Positions 28,235-36,938 of a stretch of 64,000 nt of DNA are shown here, one piece after another; position 1 is the first letter of the stretch, and every line of letters starts with the position of its first letter. Both the position numbers and the translations under genes were made by a program. Source of the stretch: Clostridia bacterium (GTDB taxonomy: Bacteria; Bacillota; Clostridia; TANB77; CAG-465). The DNA lies in the NCBI GenBank assembly GCA_017536445.1, contig JAFXHJ010000003.1, forward strand, positions 1-64,000, read 5' to 3'. The notes beneath the pieces are model-generated. The model ran no database searches, was not told where the DNA came from, and saw only the letters and a list, made by a program, of their open reading frames with translations.

Positions 28235-28840
28235 ATGTTTTGTTTTAATATGAGTATATGGAGAGGTAAATGTATAGAATTAAAGCCACATCAACAAAGG
28301 GCAGTAAATAATGCAAATAAAGTATTTGTAGAAGACAATAGAGCAATAATAAGCCAATTAAAAGTAAGTATTGCAAAAGAGTTTGGAGTAAAACCAGAAG
28401 AATATAAAAAAGTGTTTCCTAATTTAGAGATTACAACATATCAACAAATAGCATCAGATTTTAAAAAGAATAAAACATATGCCCAAGACTTTGATGCAGA
28501 TTTAGTTGTATTTGATGAAGCACATCATACAGGAGCGCCAGGTTGGGGAAAAATGTAAAAGAGCTAATGAATTCACATCCAGAAACTAAATTTTTAGGAT
28601 TAACAGCAACTCCACAAAGACCGTATGGTATAGATGTGGTAAAAGAAGTTTTTAATGGTAATTTAGCAGATGAAATAACACTTGAAGAAGCAGTAGCAAC
28701 AGGTCTTTTAAAAATGCCTAATTATGTGTACAGCTATGTGTTCGTATGAACCAATTATAGAAGAAATAGAGGCTGGAAATGTATTAGAACAAGATTTAAC
28801 AAATCAAGAAATTGACGCGCTAGAAAAATTATATTTTTAG
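28235..28840 (+). pseudogene. Decayed superfamily 2 helicase (DEAH type)
   Basis: Three frame segments give a helicase core without its start. LKPHQQRAVNNANK resembles the Q-motif side, VVFDEAHHTGAPGWGK is motif II, and FLGLTATPQRPYGID is motif III. The Walker A motif expected between residue 30 and the DEAH box is missing, pointing to an internal deletion. A one-base loss in an A-run near 28553 and another shift near 28740 break the frame; the last segment reads EPIIEEIEAGNV to a stop at 28838. There is no nuclease or methylase nearby. It lies just after tRNA genes, a common landing place for acquired DNA. Confidence 0.85.
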
Positions 28841-28847
28841 AAAAAAC

Positions 28848-28876
28848 TTGAAATATTATGTAAACAATGCTATAAT
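28848..28876 (+). promoter_or_regulatory. Sigma-A promoter
   Basis: TTGAAA, 17 bp, TATAAT, followed by an approximately 95-nt leader before the next gene. I see no stable fold in the leader. Confidence 0.75.
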
Positions 28877-28974
28877 ATAAATGTAAGTTTTTGTAGGTGT
28901 AGCAAAATAAATAATTACGCTTTACTAGAATTGCCTGCTGATTAATATAGTGGGGAAAGTAAAAAGGAGAACAA

Positions 28975-29283
28975 ATGGAAAAAAATCGTCTTACTTCTGA
29001 TATGAACATGACAGATATGTTACTAGTTATGTCCGAAGGAAATTCGGGAGCAATGATATGCATAGCATTGATGATGAAATATGATCCAATGGCTTTGGTG
29101 GATATTTTAGCATTAGATGCTATAGGCATATATGGCACTAAGTTATATATGTTATGGAACGACTGCTGCGGAAGAGATTTGGAGAAAATGAAGCAAACAA
29201 TTGCAGCTTTTAACGAAGGCAAATTTACCGAAAAAGAAATTCACGAAAATCTTTCACGCGATTACGCAAAACCATTTATTTAA
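28975..29283 (+). CDS. Small unknown protein
   Basis: A 102-residue acidic and Met-rich protein: MNMTDMLLVMSEGNSGAMICIAL, then DPMALVDILALDAIGIYG and CCGRDLEKMKQTI. It looks helical, with no signal peptide. I recall similar small Clostridia proteins of unknown role but cannot name a family. AAAGGAG precedes the ATG. It has its own promoter and ends at a long bidirectional terminator. Codon use is more GC-rich than in the housekeeping genes and resembles the two genes that follow on the other strand. Confidence 0.78.
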   Translation: MEKNRLTSDMNMTDMLLVMSEGNSGAMICIALMMKYDPMALVDILALDAIGIYGTKLYMLWNDCCGRDLEKMKQTIAAFNEGKFTEKEIHENLSRDYAKPFI

Positions 29284-29298
29284 TCTTCTAAAAGAAGA

Positions 29299-29342
29299 AA
29301 AACCAGAACCGTTTCAACAATAGTTGAGACGGTTCTGGTTTG
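29299..29342. terminator. Bidirectional terminator between convergent genes
   Basis: A long stem of about 18 pairs, AACCAGAACCGT...ACGGTTCTGGTT, with T-runs on both strands. It ends the small plus-strand gene and the minus-strand coaB-like gene. Confidence 0.9.
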
Positions 29343-29344
29343 TT

Positions 29345-30112
29345 TTATTCAAAAATAAGATGCGAAATAACATTTGCAATTTCAGGCTTAGTACTACAGC
29401 TGTGTAGAATACCATCCTTGTTGATAATCATTGCAAAGTGCTTTCCACCACCAATTCTATCAAGCAGATTGGCTACGATATAATCAGCAGAGTTCTTGTG
29501 AAGAAGATTGCTTGCAACGTTAAAGAGTTCTTCTTCGCTTACGCCTTCAAGGAGTTTGAAACCGATAAGTTTGGTATCAGGGCTCCATTTTTTGATACGT
29601 GAAATAACCTTAGGAGTAAGGTCGAGCATAACCATAAGGTTTGGCTCATACGAAGAAATCTTACTTTCGTCGTGAAGAACTGCTTTAGGTGCGGTGAAGA
29701 TATTCATAAGCTTTTCACGTTTTTCGTTTTCAGAAAGATTTGTAAAATCTTCGTGAAGAATTTCTTCTACAATGTCTTCTGCACGAACAACATATCTGCC
29801 TTTGTAGTCTCCAACTGCAGCAGAGTGGACGATTGCATCAATTCTGTAATTTGCAAAGAGATTATCCAAAGCATGAATAAGATCATCTGTGGACTCAACC
29901 GTGATAAATCTTACCTTATCACTTTCTACTCTAGGCTTATATGAAAGCTTAGTAGAGATATAAAAAAGATTTTCGATTTCATCCTCGAAGTTGGTAAGAA
30001 CTGTGTCTGCAATGATGCTACCAAGAGCACCAGTAGACATATTCGTAATCTTCATCACAGCATCGATTCTTTCGTTTGTAGGGCCAGCGTCAATAATAAT
30101 GTTCTTTTTCAT
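29345..30112 (-). CDS. coaB: Stand-alone CoaB-type phosphopantothenate-cysteine ligase
   Basis: A 255-residue protein starting KKNIIIDAGPTNERIDAV, with TNMSTGALGSIIAD and IVHSAAVGDYKGRYV, which match the stand-alone CoaB of streptococci and lactobacilli. CoaB joins 4'-phosphopantothenate and cysteine in coenzyme A synthesis. Most Clostridia have a fused CoaBC, so a separate CoaB here may be acquired or have a side role. The ATG at 30112 follows GGAGG, which lies just after the stop of the nitrilase-fold gene, so the two are one operon. CoaC is not present in the window. Confidence 0.85.
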   Translation of the reverse strand: MKKNIIIDAGPTNERIDAVMKITNMSTGALGSIIADTVLTNFEDEIENLFYISTKLSYKPRVESDKVRFITVESTDDLIHALDNLFANYRIDAIVHSAAVGDYKGRYVVRAEDIVEEILHEDFTNLSENEKREKLMNIFTAPKAVLHDESKISSYEPNLMVMLDLTPKVISRIKKWSPDTKLIGFKLLEGVSEEELFNVASNLLHKNSADYIVANLLDRIGGGKHFAMIINKDGILHSCSTKPEIANVISHLIFE

Positions 30113-30126
30113 AATATTTTCCTCCA

Positions 30127-30984
30127 TTAAAGTAAATTTTTTGTAACTACACCACAGGGTGTGTTAAGATAGTTATCGCTTCTTCCGAATCTAGAGATTT
30201 CACGTCCAATTGCGTATTTCCCATATGCAAAAGAAGGAGTATCTTTATCTAGAGTAAGAATGCTTGCATTATGGTCAAGAGATTCAATCCCTTCTTCTTC
30301 CATCCAGTCCTTTTCGTGGTATTGAATAGGGCCAAAGATATAACTCCTGCCATAACGATTAGTTTCATCACCGCGAATTCTATTAGCTACAAAAGAGTAA
30401 ATAAATTCGTTATGATTGTGGATTGCGCGGGATTCATCCATAAAGACTGTTGGATTAGAATTGCTACAAGGAACGATAAATCCAAACAAATCTTTAGAAA
30501 GTTCATAATCCCTTGAGATAAGATAAGCTGCCTCATAGTACTCCAGACAGTTAAGGATATATATTTTATTTCCTTTCACGTGGAATTCATGTTCATGAAG
30601 ATAATCTTTAATGAATTCGTTTGGAGTAATCTTTGGTGCAAACCTTACCATTGGTTCACTTCCGCAAGGGAATCGCTTGGCTATAAGATAGAGTTCGCCA
30701 TTTTGATAAATCGTAGTGTAGTTGGTTGATCCTGCGTAGATGCTACCAAATACAATTAACTTACCTGTTTTAGAAAGCTCTAACATTACATCTGCATATT
30801 CCTTAGTTGCAGACATTTCCGGAAAAACAACGATGTCTGGGTTAGTTTCTCTTATGATTTCGATACATCTTTTAATTTGCTTGTGGTAAAGGTCGTCTAC
30901 GACGAGATAGTCCTTTTCATGTGTACATTTGATGTGTAATTTCAACTGAAATACAAGTACTGCTAAATAATTATTTGTTAGCAT
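30127..30984 (-). CDS. Nitrilase-superfamily (C-N hydrolase) protein
   Basis: A 285-residue protein with a plausible Glu-Lys-Cys triad: Glu in VVFPEMSA, Lys in LIAKRFPCGSEP and Cys in YILNCLEYYEA. The superfamily cleaves or forms amide and nitrile bonds. The substrate is unknown. Because it is coupled to a coaB-type gene, and animal pantetheinase belongs to the same superfamily, a role in pantetheine or pantothenate recycling is a reasonable guess only. Start at the ATG at 30984 after GGAGGTGATAAT. GC content is somewhat above that of the surroundings. Confidence 0.75.
   Translation of the reverse strand: MLTNNYLAVLVFQLKLHIKCTHEKDYLVVDDLYHKQIKRCIEIIRETNPDIVVFPEMSATKEYADVMLELSKTGKLIVFGSIYAGSTNYTTIYQNGELYLIAKRFPCGSEPMVRFAPKITPNEFIKDYLHEHEFHVKGNKIYILNCLEYYEAAYLISRDYELSKDLFGFIVPCSNSNPTVFMDESRAIHNHNEFIYSFVANRIRGDETNRYGRSYIFGPIQYHEKDWMEEEGIESLDHNASILTLDKDTPSFAYGKYAIGREISRFGRSDNYLNTPCGVVTKNLL
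30572..30587. other. Weak parS-like site in the nitrilase-fold gene
   Basis: On the minus strand AATTCCACGTGAAAGG matches TGTTCCACGTGAAACA at 12 of 16 positions. The gene looks imported, so this may be chance. Confidence 0.3.
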
Positions 30985-31020
30985 ATTATCACCTCCACTA
31001 ACAGTATAACTCTGTAAACG

Positions 31021-31070
31021 CCATAACACAAATACATAATATTTATATAAACCATAACTTACGGTTATGG
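31021..31070. promoter_or_regulatory. LysR-type operator in the divergent intergenic region
   Basis: CCATAAC, 5 bp, GTTATGG (31052-31070) is a perfect LysR box containing ATAAC-N5-GTTAT. A second CCATAAC half-site lies at 31021-31027. Upstream of the minus-strand pair the -10 TATACT is good but the -35 is poor, so the full box would sit near -60 and the half-site near -30, the usual activation layout. Confidence 0.75.
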
Positions 31071-31075
31071 AAACC

Positions 31076-31104
31076 TTGAATAAAATGTTATATAGTAGTA
31101 TAAT
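31076..31104 (+). promoter_or_regulatory. Sigma-A promoter of the LysR gene
   Basis: TTGAAT, 17 bp, TATAAT, starting six bases after the LysR box, so bound regulator could repress its own gene. Confidence 0.75.
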
Positions 31105-31121
31105 TATTTTGGTGATATAAT

Positions 31122-32024
31122 ATGGGAAATGATATAGATTTAAACTTATACAAGGTATTTTATACAGTAGCAACTGTGGGGAATATAACTAAAGCAGCAG
31201 AGGAATTATATATTTCACAACCTGCTGTAACAAAAGCAATACATACATTAGAAACAAATTTAGGCGGAGTGCTGTTTATACGTACTAAAAAAGGTGTTAC
31301 TTTAACAGAAGAAGGAAAAGTGTTACTTGAATATGTGAAAAACATATTGACTGAAGCTAGAAATGCGGAGAATAAATTCAACTCGTTAATTAAACTTGAA
31401 GAAGGTAAGATTAGAATAGGTGCAAGTGCTACGGTATCTAAACACTTTTTAATGCCGTATATAGCGGAATTTCACAAAATGTACCCTAATATAGACATTG
31501 AAATAACAAATGAACTTACTATCAATTTAATAAGCGATTTAAGAAATGGATATGTAGATTTTCTGGTTACTAACTTACCTACTAAAGAAGCATTAGATAT
31601 GGATATAACAGTTTGCGCAAAACTTCATGATACATTTGCAGTAAGTAAAAAGTATCTAGAAAAAGAGGATAAAGTATATACATTAAATGAAATTTTAGAG
31701 CATAAAATAGTAACACAAAAAGAGCCATCTAATACGAGAGCTTTCTTAAATAATTATATGAAAAGTAACGGAATTGAGTTTAAGCCAGATATTGAAATAG
31801 TAAGTTATGGATTAGTTACAGAGTTTGCTAAAGCTGGCTTTGGAATAGCATATATAACCAAGGAGTTTGCAAAAGAAGAATTAGAGTCAGGCGAACTTTA
31901 TGAATTAAATGTAGTGCCAAAGGTAGAAGAAAGAGAATTAGGTATAGTTACATTAAAAAATAGTGCATTAAACTATGCAGCAAGCAAATTTGTAGAATTA
32001 ATATTAAAAGATATTAAGGAATAG
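31122..32024 (+). CDS. LysR-family transcriptional regulator
   Basis: A 300-residue regulator with an N-terminal winged helix-turn-helix (NITKAAEELYISQPAVTKAIHTLE, about residues 21-44) and a C-terminal periplasmic-binding-like effector domain starting GKIRIGASATVSKHFLMPYIAEF. It is divergent from the nitrilase-fold/coaB pair, and the LysR-type palindrome between them suggests it controls that pair and itself. The effector is unknown; a CoA precursor would suit the neighbours but is speculation. Confidence 0.92.
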   Translation: MGNDIDLNLYKVFYTVATVGNITKAAEELYISQPAVTKAIHTLETNLGGVLFIRTKKGVTLTEEGKVLLEYVKNILTEARNAENKFNSLIKLEEGKIRIGASATVSKHFLMPYIAEFHKMYPNIDIEITNELTINLISDLRNGYVDFLVTNLPTKEALDMDITVCAKLHDTFAVSKKYLEKEDKVYTLNEILEHKIVTQKEPSNTRAFLNNYMKSNGIEFKPDIEIVSYGLVTEFAKAGFGIAYITKEFAKEELESGELYELNVVPKVEERELGIVTLKNSALNYAASKFVELILKDIKE

Positions 32025-32080
32025 AATATTGAGTTTTTTTAAGTTTTGTTCTAGAATATATATGTACAAAGGAGAAAGAA

Positions 32081-32959
32081 ATGGTAGATTTACATATGCA
32101 TACTAAAAATTCTGATGGTAGTGATACTGTAAGAGATCTTTTGAAGTTATGCGAAGAAAAAGAATTAGAAATAATATCTATAACAGATCATGACACTTGT
32201 AAAAGCTATGAGGATATAAAGAAATTCGATTATAAAAGTTTGTATTCTGGAAAAATAATAGTTGGCTGTGAAATAACAACATCATACAAAGGAAGAATAG
32301 TAGAAATTTTGGGCTATGGCGTAAATCCAGAGATTATAAACGAATATATGTTAAATTACTATACCCCAAAGCACAAACTTGCTAGAAAGCGCTATATGGC
32401 CTCTAGAATGGTGAAAAATTTGCAACGTGATGGATTTGATATAGATATGAGAGATATAGATTTTTCTGGTTATCCAGAGCATCAAGCATACGACTATTTA
32501 AAAGCACATAAAGAACAAGCAGTTAAAGTTTATGGTGAACATTTACTAGACTCACTTAAGAATTTTTTTAGAGATGGAGTAGTAAATCCAGAGCATCATT
32601 TGTTTATAGATTTATCTAAGTTTAGTCCTAGTGTAGAAGAAACATTGGCTTTAATAAAGAAGGCAAACGGAATAGCAATTCTTGCACATCCATATCAATA
32701 TGCTTTTGATAATACTATAGATTTCCTAAATGAATTTACAGAAAAGTATAGAATTGATGGAGTGGAAGTATATCATTCAACATTTACAAATGAACAAATG
32801 AATGAAATAGAAAAATGGGCAAGATAACATAATATGATAATGTCTGGTGGTAGCGACTATCATGGAACAGTTAAGCCGGGTATAGAATTAGGAACTGGAA
32901 TGAATCATAACTTGAATATAAATAGAGCGATATTTTATAACTGGACGAGAAATAAATAA
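32081..32959 (+). pseudogene. PHP-domain phosphoesterase with an in-frame stop
   Basis: Residues 1-248 read MVDLHMHTKNSDGSD, SITDHDTCKSYEDI and AILAHPYQYAF, the metal-binding motifs of PHP phosphoesterases (TrpH-like, probably acting on phosphorylated nucleosides or nucleotides). After EKWAR a TAA stop at 32825-32827 interrupts the frame, yet it continues HNMIMSGGSDYHG to KPGIELG and ends at 32959. The lost segment carries the Asp and His metal ligands of SDYHG. A single base change, AAA or GAA to TAA, would explain it. Either a recent nonsense mutation, a sequence error, or read-through. Confidence 0.85.
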
Positions 32960-32963
32960 AGAT

Positions 32964-32996
32964 AAAAAGAGTAACAGTTTGTTACTCTTTTTTATA
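32964..32996 (+). terminator. Terminator after the PHP gene
   Basis: AAAGAGTAAC pairs with GTTACTCTTT (32966-32975 with 32981-32990), then T. The A-run on the other side may also end the minus-strand gatD transcript. Confidence 0.88.
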
Positions 32997-33017
32997 ACTA
33001 TTTGCTAACAATACTAA

Positions 33018-33797
33018 TTATTTTTTATTATCTTTTTTATCTTTAGTGTTCTTTTTATCTTCTTTTTCTGCAAGTGCAGCTAAAAGATTTGTATATTTAT
33101 CCATAAATCTATCGTGTGCAGCTTGTGCAATTTCTAAATCTAATGGTTTGAATTCAAAATCTTTATCTTTACGTGAAATTAATTCTTTTACGAAGTATTC
33201 TAGTAGTTTTGGATTTCTTGCAAGGATAGGGCCAAGCAAGTATGTACCACGGAAACTGTTATGCTTGAAACCTTCTGTGCCGGTGTCTTTTTCTTCTCCA
33301 TATCCTTTTATTACTTCAAACATAGGTAAAGAGACATTTTTAAGTATTCCTTGGTGATTTTCAAAACCAAGAATTAAATCGTCTACTTTTTTATGTTTAA
33401 ATACACATTCAGAAACTCTTCTTTCTTTAGTTCTTTCAGTATAGTAATGGAATATACCTAATGTTTCTATTTTGCTTTCTCCATCTTGTATGTGAGTACC
33501 AAATAATTCTACTGCATTACCTGTTACCAAGAAGAACTTCCCGCTTAATACTTCTTGTGAAATATGCGGTAAATATTTTTTTAGATATTCTAAAGCAAGT
33601 ATTTGGTTTGTTTCAGTTCCTGCACCCATATACACAAGGTCTAAATCTCCAAGATAAAGATTGTCGTTTAAAGATATTTCTTTAACTTCTACATCAATAC
33701 CTTGTTTTTCTAAAGCGTATTTTAGCGCTAGTATATTTCCACTTTCACCATAAAGGTTAAGTATATCATAAAATAAATGTCCTATTGTTATTTTCAT
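33018..33797 (-). CDS. gatD: GatD-like glutamine amidotransferase lacking catalytic Cys and His
   Basis: A 259-residue class I glutamine amidotransferase fold opening KITIGHLFYDILNLYGESGN, with DLVYMGAGTETNQ and GFENHQG. In S. aureus GatD the nucleophile is Cys94 and the base His189. Here the matching stretches read VTGNAVELFG (Gly at about 93) and GTYLLGPILARNP (Leu at about 188), so both catalytic residues are missing. A Lys-rich tail ends the protein. It overlaps murT by one base. Normally MurT-GatD amidates D-Glu of lipid II using glutamine; this pair could not release ammonia that way. Possibly a structural subunit. Confidence 0.88.
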   Translation of the reverse strand: MKITIGHLFYDILNLYGESGNILALKYALEKQGIDVEVKEISLNDNLYLGDLDLVYMGAGTETNQILALEYLKKYLPHISQEVLSGKFFLVTGNAVELFGTHIQDGESKIETLGIFHYYTERTKERRVSECVFKHKKVDDLILGFENHQGILKNVSLPMFEVIKGYGEEKDTGTEGFKHNSFRGTYLLGPILARNPKLLEYFVKELISRKDKDFEFKPLDLEIAQAAHDRFMDKYTNLLAALAEKEDKKNTKDKKDNKK

Positions 33798-35131
33798 TAT
33801 ACTTCCTCCTTCTTAGTAAAAGTTGATTTAAATGGTTCTACATAGTCAAAATTAAGAATTCCAAATATGTAGTCTGTTTTATTCATATCTACAGCTTCTT
33901 TAGCTTCAGTTAAGTTATTAAATATGTATATTTGTTCATTTGGATAGCCAGCCAAAATTAATCTTGTAGCTATATCATAGGCATTTGGCCCTGCACAAAT
34001 AATGTTTTTTACATCTGGTGTGTTTAATATTTCAAAATCTATATCATATAACCAGGATAAATCATCAAATGCATATCTTCTGCTTATTTCTTTCCAACCA
34101 ATTACAACAGTTTTTGTTCCTTTGAATCTTTCTGTGAAAAGTAAAGATTGATTAAAAGTAGTACTGTTTTCGTTTTTATTATTTAACACATACACATCAC
34201 TATCGTTGTATTTGTAGTGGTTGTACATTTTAGAGTTAGCATTAAGTTCGCTAATATGTTTAGCGACCTCTGTTTCGTCTAGACCAAGTGCGCAAGCAGT
34301 GGTATATGCAGCCATTGTGTTGTATACACTGTATAATAAATCATATTGTAATTTTACTTTGTGTTTATTATCTACAGTCATTTCAAAGTTTGGATAATCT
34401 ATATTTGTAATAGTATATTTAGATTCAGGATGACTAAAGTCACATTTTGGACAATTAAATTTGCCGTGGTTTTCAAAATGATAGAAGTCATATACTAATT
34501 TCGTATTACATTTTGGACAGTAATTTATATTTAAATTCTTAAACTTTTTATCGGTATAAGATAAATCTGTTTTATCTAAAGAATAGTATGTTGTTTCATA
34601 TTCGTTTTCTAAATTGAATTTTTGAAGATATGGATCATCGCCGTTTAGTATTAAATGAACACCTTTGGGCAATGCTTTTTTAATTTCTTCATAAACCAAG
34701 TCTACATGTCCTTGTCTTGGTGGTTGATCGCGAGTAATGTTTGTTATTACTATATGAGTTGGTTTAACATCAGAAAATGTAAATTTTGCATATCTTTCAT
34801 CCATTTCAAATACAAATACGTCACCTTTAACTTTTCCTGATAATGTACAGTTCTCAAGTAGTGTAGTTGTTATACCTGCAGTTAGATTAGCACCTGATGC
34901 GTTGTGCACAACTTTATATCCCATACTTCTATATATGTGAGCAATTATACTCGAAGTACTTCCTTTACCAGAAGAACCAGTAACAGCGATTTTAAGTTCT
35001 GGTAATTCTAGTTTTGTTAATAATTTTTTATCTATTTTAAGAGCAATATCTCCAGGCAAAGAACTTCCTCTTTTAAGAATCTTACCTGCAACAATTGCAG
35101 CCTTTCCTAAAATAATTGCTAATGATTTCAT
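33797..35131 (-). CDS. murT: MurT-like lipid II isoglutaminyl synthase, Mur ligase subunit
   Basis: A 444-residue Mur ligase fold. The ATP loop is AVTGSSGKGSTSSIIAHIY (about residues 49-67), followed by the central motif FEMDERYAKF, a four-Cys zinc ribbon (NYCPKCN and FNCPKCD, about 207-233) and the DUF1727 C-terminal domain. It activates the D-Glu carboxylate of lipid II for amidation. The partner gatD follows with a TAATG overlap. All expected ATP and zinc residues look intact, in contrast to the GatD subunit. Confidence 0.93.
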   Translation of the reverse strand: MKSLAIILGKAAIVAGKILKRGSSLPGDIALKIDKKLLTKLELPELKIAVTGSSGKGSTSSIIAHIYRSMGYKVVHNASGANLTAGITTTLLENCTLSGKVKGDVFVFEMDERYAKFTFSDVKPTHIVITNITRDQPPRQGHVDLVYEEIKKALPKGVHLILNGDDPYLQKFNLENEYETTYYSLDKTDLSYTDKKFKNLNINYCPKCNTKLVYDFYHFENHGKFNCPKCDFSHPESKYTITNIDYPNFEMTVDNKHKVKLQYDLLYSVYNTMAAYTTACALGLDETEVAKHISELNANSKMYNHYKYNDSDVYVLNNKNENSTTFNQSLLFTERFKGTKTVVIGWKEISRRYAFDDLSWLYDIDFEILNTPDVKNIICAGPNAYDIATRLILAGYPNEQIYIFNNLTEAKEAVDMNKTDYIFGILNFDYVEPFKSTFTKKEEV

Positions 35132-35193
35132 GTTATCACCTCAAATTACACATATATTATACTCATAAAAGCCCTATTTTACAAGGGTATAAG

Positions 35194-35224
35194 AAAAAAC
35201 TCTACAGTTTAGGTAGAGTTTTTA
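35194..35224 (-). terminator. Terminator of the flippase gene
   Basis: AAAACTCTAC pairs with GTAGAGTTTT (35196-35205 with 35213-35222), T/A-runs on both sides. It overlaps the end of the flippase gene. Confidence 0.82.
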
Positions 35225-36802
35225 GAATAAATCAAATATTTTCTTAAATCTTGGTAAAGAAGCTTGTTCTTCTTTGTTAAAGATTTGCATTTTAAGTAAT
35301 GCAACTGCATAAACTATGGCTCCAAACGCTACACATATAAACATGTTTATTGCTGTTGGAACAAATCCAGAGAATAGCTTAAATAATATGAACACTACAA
35401 TTCCCATTATAGCTGATGAAATAAGTGGTTTCATATATACGTTTTTGATATCTGGCTTTCTTCTTAATGTTCTATACAATACAGTAGTTACTATTAAACA
35501 GTTAACTAAATGGTAAATAATTGTTGTTATTGGAACAATTATTTCACCATAAATAGGTATTAATTTAATATTTAATATATATTTAACAATTGCGGCTACA
35601 AGTACAGACATACCTGGTACGAATAGTTTTCCAATTCCATTTAATGATCCTTGAGATACTTGAGCTATTAATGAGAAGATTACTGCCCATACTTCTATTT
35701 GCAGAAGAGTTGCGCCTAAAGGAGCATTAGGGAATATTGTATTAAATATTGGAGTAGCAAGAACAGCTAAACCAACCATACAAGGGAACGCTATTATTGA
35801 AGATAATTTCATAGAGAAATTAATCTTATTTAGCGCAGCTTGTTTTTCCTTCTTTACAATATGTTCTGTTATTATTGGAATAAGCGGTGTAACAAACGCT
35901 ACATTAAATGTGTGGGGTATAGACACTAGAATATCTACTTTACCAACTATTATTCCATACTTTTCATTAGCTGTAGCTAAGTCATAACCGTATTTAGTTA
36001 ATCCTTCCATAACAGACAATATATCTACTATTCCAGATAATGAAACAACTATACTTGCAAAAGAGATAGGTATTACATATCTTAATATTTTTTTAATTGT
36101 TACTCGTGTACTGTCTTGCATATGCGGTGCAGAGTTTTTAATAGCTTCATATATACTTGTTCTGTGTTTCTTGTAGAATAAGTATAGGTAAACAAGAGCT
36201 GTTAAACAAGATACTGCGGTAGCAGCTGTTGAACCTATGGCCATTATTTCTGGACTCTTACCAGTTAAAAGCAGTACGAATATTACTGAGAATACGCTAT
36301 TTACAACTTGTTCTAATACTTGAGCTTTACTATGTGCAGACATGTTTTGCATTCCCATAAAATATCCTCTAAATACAGCTGCTATAGAAACGAACCATAC
36401 AGCAGGAGCTAGAGTTGCAAGCGTCCAACGCACGCCTTCGTTAGAAAGTATATTAGTTGCAATGTAATTTGATCCAAATAAAAGAATACATGCAAAAAAC
36501 AATCCTACAAATGTAAATAATTTAAGTGCTGTTCTAAATACTTTATGAGCACCTTTTGCATCACCAACAGCAAGTTTTTCTGAAACAAGCTTTGATATTG
36601 CGTTAGGAACTCCTGTTGTAGCAATCGCTAAGATGAATACATAAACCTTATATCCGGTACCGTAATAACTATTACCAGCATCCTGGAATCCTTCTATGTT
36701 AGTAAGGATAACTCTATATATAAATCCCAAAAACTTTATTAAAAGTTGAGCGGCCAAAACAACAGTAACACTTTTCATAAATGTTTGTTTTTTTATAGCC
36801 AA
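35222..36802 (-). CDS. MOP-superfamily lipid flippase (SpoVB/MurJ-like)
   Basis: A 526-residue polytopic protein with about 14 membrane segments and the family opening AIKKQTFMKSVTVVLAAQLLIKFLGFIYRV. This group moves undecaprenyl-linked precursors across the membrane; members include SpoVB (spore cortex) and MurJ. Sequence alone does not settle which. The start is a TTG at 36802 preceded by GGAGGG; the frame runs up to 36934 without support. Its neighbours murT/gatD and tagO, both acting on undecaprenyl-linked molecules, support an envelope role. Confidence 0.88.
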   Translation of the reverse strand: MAIKKQTFMKSVTVVLAAQLLIKFLGFIYRVILTNIEGFQDAGNSYYGTGYKVYVFILAIATTGVPNAISKLVSEKLAVGDAKGAHKVFRTALKLFTFVGLFFACILLFGSNYIATNILSNEGVRWTLATLAPAVWFVSIAAVFRGYFMGMQNMSAHSKAQVLEQVVNSVFSVIFVLLLTGKSPEIMAIGSTAATAVSCLTALVYLYLFYKKHRTSIYEAIKNSAPHMQDSTRVTIKKILRYVIPISFASIVVSLSGIVDILSVMEGLTKYGYDLATANEKYGIIVGKVDILVSIPHTFNVAFVTPLIPIITEHIVKKEKQAALNKINFSMKLSSIIAFPCMVGLAVLATPIFNTIFPNAPLGATLLQIEVWAVIFSLIAQVSQGSLNGIGKLFVPGMSVLVAAIVKYILNIKLIPIYGEIIVPITTIIYHLVNCLIVTTVLYRTLRRKPDIKNVYMKPLISSAIMGIVVFILFKLFSGFVPTAINMFICVAFGAIVYAVALLKMQIFNKEEQASLPRFKKIFDLF

Positions 36803-36938
36803 AAAAATTCCCTCCAATTCTAAGGTAATATTATATCTTATTTTAAAAGTCATTTCAACCGATTTTAGTGTTAAATTGTGTGTTTGTATAAATATATATA
36901 AATATACAAATAACAATAGTATGAACAAATCCATTTAA

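Noticed and set aside
28235-28840. A working restriction or defence helicase
   Set aside because: Walker A is missing, two frameshifts are present and there are no partner genes.
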